Made by a program: the position numbers and the translations under genes | Shown here: positions 13,633-19,555 of the stretch, piece after piece | Position numbering within the stretch: the stretch's first letter is position 1 | Layout of the letters: each line of letters begins with the position of its first letter | The notes under the pieces: generated by a model | Told to the model about the DNA's origin: nothing | Database searches by the model: none | Seen by the model: the letters and a program-made list of their open reading frames with translations, nothing else | Source: an uncultured Oscillospiraceae bacterium | Lineage (GTDB): Bacteria; Bacillota; Clostridia; Oscillospirales; Ruminococcaceae | Length of the DNA stretch: 19,555 bases | Assembly: GCA_910579545.1 (NCBI GenBank) | Contig: CAJTVI010000051.1 | Location: forward strand, 1-19,555 | Reading direction: 5' to 3'

Positions 13633-14619
13633 ATGCGCATCCTGTTTATGGGCACCCCGGACATTGCGGCCGAGAGCCTGCGCGCCGTCTGCGCCGCGGG
13701 CCACGAGGTCTGCGCGGTGTTTACCCGGGAGGATAAGCCCGTTGGCCGCAAGCAGACCCTCACCGCGCCCCCCGCAAAGCAGGAGGCGCTTTTGCGCGGC
13801 ATCCCGGTATACCAGCCCAAAACCCTGCGGGACGCCGCCGTGCAGGCCCAGATCGCCGCCCTGGCCCCCGAGCTGATCGTGGTGGTGGCCTATGGCCGCA
13901 TCCTGCCGCCCGCGGTGCTCAGCGTCCCCCGGTACGGCTGCATCAACCTGCATGTCTCGCTGCTGCCAAGGTACCGCGGCGCGGCCCCGGTGCAGTGGGC
14001 GGTGCTGAATGGCGACGCCGAGACCGGCGTGACCATCATGCAGCTGGACGAGGGGCTGGACACCGGCGATATCCTCATGGTCGAGCGGCTGGCCATCGGC
14101 CCGGAGGAGACCAGCGGCGAACTGTTCGCCCGGGTCTCCTCGATCGGGGCGGCCCTGCTCACCCGCTGTATTGGGCAGATCGCCGCCGGCGGCCTGACCC
14201 CCATCCCGCAGGACCACACAAAGGCCACCCTGGCCCCGCCCCTTACCAAGGAGATGGCCGGCTTTACCTTTGAGCTGACCGCCCAGGCCCTGCACAACCT
14301 CATCCGGGGCATGAACCCCTGGCCGGCGGCCTGGTTTTGCTGCGAGGGCAAAAAGGTCAAGGTGCTCAAAAGCCGGCTGGCGGCCGGGCAGGGGGCGCAA
14401 ACCCCGCCCGGCGGGGGGGATGCGGCGCAGGGTACAGCCGTAACACCCGGCACCGTGCTGGCGGTAAAACCGCTTACCATCGCCTGCAAGGAGGGCGCGC
14501 TGGAGCTGCTGGAGCTGGTGCCTGAGGGCAAAAAGCCGATGGAGGGCAGCGCCTGGGCCGCCGGCCGCCGGCTCAGGGCAGGGGACATCCTCACCGCCTG
14601 TGCGGAGGGGCCCCAATGA
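13633..14619 (+). CDS. fmt: Methionyl-tRNA formyltransferase
   Basis: 328 aa. It formylates Met on initiator tRNA using 10-formyltetrahydrofolate. The N-terminal catalytic domain begins MRILFMGTPDIAAESL. The signature INLHVSLLPRYRGAAPVQWA (104-123) contains N105 and H107, and D143 in GLDTGDIL completes the catalytic set. The C-terminal OB-like domain (about 205-328) contains the typical LHNLIRGMNPWPAAWF and a Gly/Gln-rich insert near 250-270. The ATG at 13633 has AAAAGGAG nine bases upstream; the open frame extends 16 codons further but without support. Its stop overlaps the rsmB start (ATGA). Confidence 0.95.
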   Translation: MRILFMGTPDIAAESLRAVCAAGHEVCAVFTREDKPVGRKQTLTAPPAKQEALLRGIPVYQPKTLRDAAVQAQIAALAPELIVVVAYGRILPPAVLSVPRYGCINLHVSLLPRYRGAAPVQWAVLNGDAETGVTIMQLDEGLDTGDILMVERLAIGPEETSGELFARVSSIGAALLTRCIGQIAAGGLTPIPQDHTKATLAPPLTKEMAGFTFELTAQALHNLIRGMNPWPAAWFCCEGKKVKVLKSRLAAGQGAQTPPGGGDAAQGTAVTPGTVLAVKPLTIACKEGALELLELVPEGKKPMEGSAWAAGRRLRAGDILTACAEGPQ

Positions 14620-15923
14620 GCACGGCCCGCGCCGCGGCGGTGCGGGCGCTGGTGCGCCAGGAGCAAAACGGCTATTCCAACCTTGTGCTTAACGCCGTGC
14701 TGCAAAAGGAACAGCTGCCCCCGCGGGAGACCGCCTTTGCCAGCCGGCTGTTTTACGGGGTGCTGGAGCGGCGCAATCTGCTGGACGCCTGCCTGGCCCC
14801 CTGCTGCGCAAAGCCCCTGCACAAGCTGGACCCCGAGGTGCTGGCCATCCTGCGCAGCGGGCTTTACCAGCTGCAATACCTGCGGGTGCCCCCCGCCGCG
14901 GCGGTCAGCCAGGCGGTGGAACTCACCCGCGTGTTTGGCAAAAAAAGCGCGGCCGGCTTTGTAAACGCGGTGCTGCGCCGGGCGGCGCAGCAAAAGCCGC
15001 AGACGGCCGGGTTTGCCAATGAGACCGAGCGTATTTCGGCCCTCTGCTCGGTCAGCCCGGCGGTGGCCCGCATCTTTTGCGACGCCTTTGGCGGCGAGGC
15101 CCAGGCGATATTGGAGGCCTTTTGGCAGCCCCGGCCCACCGCCCTGCGGCCCAACACCCTGCGCACCAGCCTGCCGGCGCTGGCCCGCGCGCTGGAGGAG
15201 GAGGGGGCCAAAGATATCCGCCCCGGCGAGGTGCCGGGCAGCCTTTTGGCCAGCTTTGCGGGCAGCCCCGCCGCCAGCCCCCGGTTTGCGGCCGGGGAGT
15301 TTGCGGTGCAGGGGCTCTCGTCCCAGCTGGCGGCCCTCTGCCTCTGCGCCCGGCCGGGGCAAAAGGTGGTGGACCTCTGCGCCGCGCCGGGGGGCAAATC
15401 CCTCCTGCTGGCCCAGCAGATGCAGAACACCGGCCAGCTTTTTTCCTGCGACGCCGCCCCAAACCGGCTGCCCCTCATCCAAAAGGCCTTTGCGCGGTGC
15501 GGGGTCTCTAATGCCCAGCTGCTCTGCCAGGACGCCAGCCGGCCAAATCCAAAGCTTGCCGGGGCCGACCGGGTGCTCTGCGACGTGCCCTGCTCGGGGC
15601 TGGGGGTGCTGGGCAAAAAGCCGGATATCCGGTATAAAAGCCTGGAGGGCCTTGAGGAGCTGACCGCCCTGCAAAAGGCCATCCTGCGCCAGGGGGCCGG
15701 CTATCTTGCGCCGGGGGGGCGGCTGGTCTATTCCACCTGCACCCTCAACCCGGCCGAAAACGCCGGCGTCGTCTCGGATTTTCTGCGTCAAAACCCCCAG
15801 TTTGCCGCTGTACCGCCGCCTTTTGTGCCCAAAGAAGCCCGGATGGAGCAAAATTTTATGACCCTTTTGCCCACCGCGGCGGGATTTGACGGTTTTTTTG
15901 TGGCGTGTCTTGAAAGATTGTGA
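14616..15923 (+). CDS. rsmB: 16S rRNA m5C967 methyltransferase RsmB
   Basis: 435 aa. An SAM-dependent cytosine-C5 methyltransferase acting on 16S rRNA. A NusB-like RNA-binding domain spans residues 1-130 (ARAAAVRALVRQEQNGYSN to FVNAVLRR). The Rossmann methyltransferase domain has the SAM motif VVDLCAAPGGKS (251-262), motif IV DVPCSGLG (323-330) with C326, and motif VI YSTCTLNPAEN (372-382) with the catalytic C375. FAVQGLSSQL corresponds to the usual F-x-V-Q-D-x-x-x-Q-L. Its start overlaps the fmt stop by 4 nt, and rlmN follows after 4 nt, so three genes are translationally linked. Confidence 0.95.
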   Translation: MSTARAAAVRALVRQEQNGYSNLVLNAVLQKEQLPPRETAFASRLFYGVLERRNLLDACLAPCCAKPLHKLDPEVLAILRSGLYQLQYLRVPPAAAVSQAVELTRVFGKKSAAGFVNAVLRRAAQQKPQTAGFANETERISALCSVSPAVARIFCDAFGGEAQAILEAFWQPRPTALRPNTLRTSLPALARALEEEGAKDIRPGEVPGSLLASFAGSPAASPRFAAGEFAVQGLSSQLAALCLCARPGQKVVDLCAAPGGKSLLLAQQMQNTGQLFSCDAAPNRLPLIQKAFARCGVSNAQLLCQDASRPNPKLAGADRVLCDVPCSGLGVLGKKPDIRYKSLEGLEELTALQKAILRQGAGYLAPGGRLVYSTCTLNPAENAGVVSDFLRQNPQFAAVPPPFVPKEARMEQNFMTLLPTAAGFDGFFVACLERL

Positions 15924-15927
15924 TACA

Positions 15928-16968
15928 ATGTCTAAGAATTGCATTTCCTCTTATCCGCCCGAGGCCCTCACCGCGCTGTTTGCCGGCATGGGGCAGCCCG
16001 CCTTCCGGGGCAAACAGGTATTCCGCTGGCTGCACCAGAAGCGGGCAGGGGAGTTTTCCGCCATGACCGACCTGCCCAAGGCCCTGCTTGCGCAGCTGGA
16101 AGGGCAGTATGCCATCGCTTCGCTGGGCATCCGGCGGCGCCAGCAGTCCCGCGATGGAACGGTCAAATACCTCTTTGCCCTTGGGGACGGCAACTGCATC
16201 GAAACGGTGGTTATGCGCTACCGCTATGGCAATACTGTTTGTGTGTCCACCCAGGTGGGCTGCCGGATGGGCTGCCGCTTCTGCGCCTCCACCCAAAACG
16301 GCCGGGTGCGCAACCTCACCGCCGGTGAGATCGCCGCCCAGCTCTATGCGGCCGAGGCCGATCTGGGCCAGCGCATCTCCCACATGGTGCTCATGGGCAT
16401 CGGCGAGCCGCTGGACAATTTTGACGCAGTGATGGACTTTTTGTCCATCGTCACCTCGCCCGAGGGCGCAAACCTCAGCATGCGCAATATCAGCCTGTCC
16501 ACCTGCGGGCTCGTGCCCATGATCGACCGGCTGGCCCAAAAAAAGCTCCAGCTTACCCTCTCGGTCTCGCTGCACGCCCCCAACGACGCGCTGCGCAGCA
16601 GCATGATGCCGGTCAACGATTCCTACCCGGTGGCACAGCTCATCGCGGCCTGCCGGCGGTACCAGAACACCACCGGCCGGCGGGTGAGCTTTGAGTATTC
16701 CATGGTGCGCGGGGTCAACGACGGCGAGGCCGAGGCCCGGCAGCTGGCCGCCCTCATCAGGGGCATGGGGGCGCATGTCAACCTCATCCCCATCAACCCG
16801 GTAAACGGCAGCCCCTACTCGGCCAGCGATGCTGCGAACATCCGCCGGTTTGCCGCCCGGCTCACGGCGCTTGGGGTCAACGCCACCGTGCGCCGCCGCC
16901 TTGGGGCCGACATCAGCGCCGCCTGCGGCCAGCTGCGCCGCGAAGAAACCGCCCCCGCCGGCTCGTAA
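15928..16968 (+). CDS. rlmN: 23S rRNA/tRNA m2A methyltransferase RlmN
   Basis: 346 aa, normal length. A radical SAM enzyme that methylates C2 of A2503 in 23S rRNA and A37 in some tRNAs. The cluster-binding motif is C112-x3-C116-x2-C119 (GCRMGCRFCAS). GIGEPLDN (158-164) is the SAM-binding GEP motif. E92 in NCIETVVM is the expected general base, and C333 in RRRLGADISAACGQL is the methyl-carrying cysteine. The ATG at 15928 lies 4 nt after the rsmB stop with only a weak upstream purine run (GAAAGA), so it probably depends on coupling; a TTG frame extends upstream but lies inside rsmB. It ends in four in-frame stop codons in a row. Confidence 0.96.
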   Translation: MSKNCISSYPPEALTALFAGMGQPAFRGKQVFRWLHQKRAGEFSAMTDLPKALLAQLEGQYAIASLGIRRRQQSRDGTVKYLFALGDGNCIETVVMRYRYGNTVCVSTQVGCRMGCRFCASTQNGRVRNLTAGEIAAQLYAAEADLGQRISHMVLMGIGEPLDNFDAVMDFLSIVTSPEGANLSMRNISLSTCGLVPMIDRLAQKKLQLTLSVSLHAPNDALRSSMMPVNDSYPVAQLIAACRRYQNTTGRRVSFEYSMVRGVNDGEAEARQLAALIRGMGAHVNLIPINPVNGSPYSASDAANIRRFAARLTALGVNATVRRRLGADISAACGQLRREETAPAGS

Positions 16969-17095
16969 TAGTAATAAATAGGATAAAAGCGGGCGCTCCC
17001 TCCCCAAAAGCGCGCCCATGCCCCCGCGCCCCAAAGGCCCGCTGGCCCGCGCCGCCACCCGTTTTGCCGTATCCCCGCCAAAGGAGCTGATCCCC

Positions 17096-17833
17096 ATGAA
17101 GCTTGCCGCCAAAACCGATATTGGCCTTGGCCGTGCCGAAAACCAGGACACCTACCGCGCCGCGCGCCTGCCCGGCGGCGGTGTGTGGGCCTTGGTGTGC
17201 GACGGCATGGGCGGCGCCAAGGGCGGCAAGGCCGCGGCCGAGTTTGCGGCCGATACCATCCAGCAGGCCTTTGCGGACGGCCAGCCCTGCCCGCCGGGCG
17301 AGGAGCAGGCCTTTTTGCTCTCGGCGCTGCGGGCGGCCAACGCCCAGGTCTGGCGGCAGGCCCAGCGCAGCCCGGCCAACCGGGGCATGGGCACCACCGC
17401 GGTCTGCGTAATGGTGCGCGGCGGGGTGGCGCATCTGGCCCATGTGGGCGATTCCCGCGCCTACCTCTACCGCGACTGCGAGATCCGCCAGCTTACCCGG
17501 GACCACTCGGTGGTGCAGGAGATGGTCGAGCGCGGCACCATCACCCGGGCCGAGGCCGCCACCCACCCCCGCAAAAACATCATCACCCGGGCGCTGGGGG
17601 TCGAGCCGGGGGTCGAGCCGGAGTACACCTGCCGCACCGTCTGCCCCGGCGATATCCTGCTGCTCTGCACCGATGGGCTCACCGGCCCGCTGCGGGACGA
17701 ATCCATGGCCGCGGTGCTGGCCAACGCCCCCTTTTTGGCCGTGCCGGAGGTGCTGATCCAAAAGGCGCTGGCGGCGGGCGGGCAGGATAACATCACCGCT
17801 GTGCTGATCGGCGTGGAAGACGGGGAGGGCTGA
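17096..17833 (+). CDS. prpC: PP2C-family Ser/Thr protein phosphatase (PrpC/Stp)
   Basis: 245 aa, the usual length. A metal-dependent phosphatase that reverses phosphorylation by the neighbouring PASTA kinase. PP2C motifs in order: DIGLGRAENQDTY (8-20, D18), VCDGMGGAKGGKAA (34-47, D36), GMGTTAVC (98-104), HVGDSRAYLYR (116-126), LTRDHS (133-138), LLCTDGL (189-195, D193) and GGQDNITAVLI (228-238, D231). The ATG at 17096 has AAGGAG nine bases upstream. The frame stays open 26 codons further upstream, but that part is low-complexity and lacks a ribosome site. prkC begins 2 nt after its stop, so the two are made together. Confidence 0.95.
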   Translation: MKLAAKTDIGLGRAENQDTYRAARLPGGGVWALVCDGMGGAKGGKAAAEFAADTIQQAFADGQPCPPGEEQAFLLSALRAANAQVWRQAQRSPANRGMGTTAVCVMVRGGVAHLAHVGDSRAYLYRDCEIRQLTRDHSVVQEMVERGTITRAEAATHPRKNIITRALGVEPGVEPEYTCRTVCPGDILLLCTDGLTGPLRDESMAAVLANAPFLAVPEVLIQKALAAGGQDNITAVLIGVEDGEG

Positions 17834-17835
17834 GC

Positions 17836-19555
17836 ATGGAAAAACTCATTGGCAAGCGGCTGGACGGCCGCTATCTCCTGGAGGAGATGATCGGCGCCGG
17901 CGGCATGGCCAACGTCTACAAGGCCCAAGACCTCAAAACCGGCCAGACCGTGGCGGTCAAGATCCTGCGCGAGGAGTTTATGGGCAACGAGGAACTGGTG
18001 CGTCGGTTCAAAAACGAGTCCAAGGCCATCTCGATCCTCGACCATCCCCACATCCTCAAGGTGTACGATGTGTCGGTCACCGATAAACTGCAGTACATCG
18101 TAATGGAGCACCTGGACGGCATCACCCTCAAGGAATATATGAAGCAGCGGGGCGGCCCGCTTACCTGGAAGGAAACGGTGCACTTTGCCCAGCAGATCCT
18201 GGAGGCGCTGGACCACGCCCACCGCAAGGGGGTGGTGCACCGGGACGTCAAGCCCCAAAACGTGATGCTGCTCTCAAATGGGCAGCTTAAGATGATGGAT
18301 TTTGGCATCGCGCGCATCAGCCGGGCCGAAAACCACACCATGAGCGAAAAGGCCATCGGCTCGGTGCACTACATCAGCCCCGAGCAGGCCCGCGGCGACG
18401 TGACCGGCGCCACGGCCGACATCTACTCGGTGGGCGTGATGCTCTACGAGATGCTCTCGGGCCAGCTTCCCTTCGAGTCGGACAATATGGTTTCGGTGGC
18501 CATCAAGCAGATTTCCGATCAAGCCCGCCCCTTATCCGAGATCGCGCCCGGCGTGCCCACCGCCCTGCAGGAGATCACCGAGCGGGCCATGGCCAAGCGC
18601 CCGGAGGACCGCTACCCCAGCGCCCGCGCCATGCTGGACGACCTGGAGGAGTTCAAAAAAAACCCGAGCATCCGTTTTGAGTACCAGTACCTTACGGATA
18701 CGCAGCCAGAGAGGTATATCAACAAGGTGGTAAAGCAAAGCAAGGAGGGCGGCAGGCCCCAGCCCCCCCGCGGGGGCGCCCGCCGCCCCCCAAAAAAGAA
18801 AAAGCGGCGTTTCCCGCTGGTGCCCATCATGCTGGGCATGGCCTTTGCCTTTGTGATCGGCGCGGGCATTTTGTGCTATATGATCTTTGCCAACTCCACC
18901 AACCCCCTTTTCAGCACCCGGGAGGATGTGGAACTGGTCAACTTTGTGGGCCAGCGGCGGGAGCAGATCGAATCCAACAGCGAATACCGCGCCCATTTCC
19001 GCATCAAGTTCATCGAGGAATACAACGCCGCGCCGGCCGGGCAGGTGTACAGCCAGACCCCCAAGCCCCCCCGCACGGTCAAGGAGGGGCAGACCATCAC
19101 CCTGCGGGTCAGCCTGGGCACCCGGTATGTGGAGGTGCCGTCGGTTGCCAACTACCTGCAAAAGGACGCCGAGGCCGTGCTTAAGGAGCTGGGCCTCTCG
19201 GTCAACGTGCGCCCGGTGGAGGACGGCAACGTCCCGGTGGGCACGGTGGTCAGCACCACCCCCGAGGCCGGCCAGCAGATCGCGGCGGGTGAAACGGTCT
19301 ACTTATACGTCAGCCGCGAAAAGGTCGAGACCGACCGGGTTGTGCCCGACCTTGCCAACCTCACCAAGGAGGACGCCATCATCGCGCTGCGCAACGCCTC
19401 GCTGGTGCTGGGGCAGATCACCGAGGACTACGCCGAGGCCGAGGAGGGCCGCATTGTGGACCAGTCCCCGGCGGCGGGCACCACGGTCAAGATGAACACC
19501 AAGGTCAACATTGCTGTCTCGCTTGGCCCCGAGCCCACCCCCGAGCCCACCCCCG
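17836..19555 (+). CDS. prkC: PASTA-domain Ser/Thr protein kinase (PrkC/StkP), 3' end outside window
   Basis: 573 codons visible, no stop. A membrane kinase that senses peptidoglycan or lipid II through PASTA repeats and phosphorylates cytoplasmic targets. The kinase domain has the Gly loop GAGGMANVY (20-28), K42 in VAVKIL, HRDVKPQN (135-142), DFG (155-157) and SPEQARG (181-187). A basic stretch (RRPPKKKKRR, about 316-325) precedes one membrane helix (about 327-351). Outside the cell, three PASTA repeats follow: about 365-430, which is divergent, then about 431-497 and 498-567. The visible end is a Pro/Thr/Glu tract (EPTPEPTP) encoded by a short DNA repeat; it may be a linker to more domains or the tail. 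The ATG at 17836 follows prpC by 2 nt, with GGAGGG inside the end of prpC as ribosome site. Confidence 0.95.
   Translation, partial: MEKLIGKRLDGRYLLEEMIGAGGMANVYKAQDLKTGQTVAVKILREEFMGNEELVRRFKNESKAISILDHPHILKVYDVSVTDKLQYIVMEHLDGITLKEYMKQRGGPLTWKETVHFAQQILEALDHAHRKGVVHRDVKPQNVMLLSNGQLKMMDFGIARISRAENHTMSEKAIGSVHYISPEQARGDVTGATADIYSVGVMLYEMLSGQLPFESDNMVSVAIKQISDQARPLSEIAPGVPTALQEITERAMAKRPEDRYPSARAMLDDLEEFKKNPSIRFEYQYLTDTQPERYINKVVKQSKEGGRPQPPRGGARRPPKKKKRRFPLVPIMLGMAFAFVIGAGILCYMIFANSTNPLFSTREDVELVNFVGQRREQIESNSEYRAHFRIKFIEEYNAAPAGQVYSQTPKPPRTVKEGQTITLRVSLGTRYVEVPSVANYLQKDAEAVLKELGLSVNVRPVEDGNVPVGTVVSTTPEAGQQIAAGETVYLYVSREKVETDRVVPDLANLTKEDAIIALRNASLVLGQITEDYAEAEEGRIVDQSPAAGTTVKMNTKVNIAVSLGPEPTPEPTP

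Noticed and set aside
13890..15944. Minus-strand open frame of 684 codons opposite fmt and rsmB
   Set aside because: Antisense to two certain enzymes, no domain or start signal.

Overview
The window is GC-rich bacterial DNA with Shine-Dalgarno-led, tightly packed genes. Two things point to a Gram-positive Clostridia-type bacterium, plausibly a high-GC Oscillospiraceae/Ruminococcaceae gut anaerobe: the gene order yicC-remA-gmk-priA-def-fmt-rsmB-rlmN-prpC-prkC, known from Bacillus and Clostridia, and a remA (DUF370) gene. The genus is not determined. TTG starts are used at least three times (atpF, atpD, priA).

Layout. Two divergent transcription units leave a 540-nt intergenic region (8078-8617). 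Leftward (minus strand, 8077 to 1725) runs an F-type ATP synthase operon in the order a-c-b-[delta C-terminal domain fused to alpha]-gamma-beta-epsilon. It has its own extended -10 promoter. Beyond it, on the same strand and probably with its own promoter, is a polytopic membrane protein of uncertain function (68-1555). Rightward (8618 to the end) runs a housekeeping cluster: endoribonuclease YicC, the DNA-binding regulator RemA, guanylate kinase, primosomal helicase PriA, peptide deformylase, Met-tRNA formyltransferase, the 16S rRNA m5C methyltransferase RsmB, the 23S rRNA/tRNA m2A methyltransferase RlmN, a PP2C phosphatase, and a PASTA-domain Ser/Thr kinase cut by the window end.

How the genes work together. 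The ATP synthase genes supply the subunits of one membrane rotary enzyme, except that no full delta subunit is encoded. Def and Fmt remove and add the formyl group at the two ends of the initiator-Met cycle. RsmB and RlmN modify rRNA. PrpC and PrkC form a reversible phosphorylation switch that senses the cell wall.

Most notable observations. (1) There is no separate atpH; only the stalk-binding C-terminal domain of delta remains, joined in frame to the N-terminus of alpha. This changes the expected stoichiometry and architecture of the peripheral stalk. (2) A possible internal start could give delta-free alpha. (3) priA is broken by a single frameshift near 11790-11795. (4) The divergent intergenic region carries several strong inverted repeats that no gene explains. 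(5) rpoZ and coaBC are missing from their usual place between gmk and priA. I found no tRNA, rRNA, CRISPR or insertion sequence.
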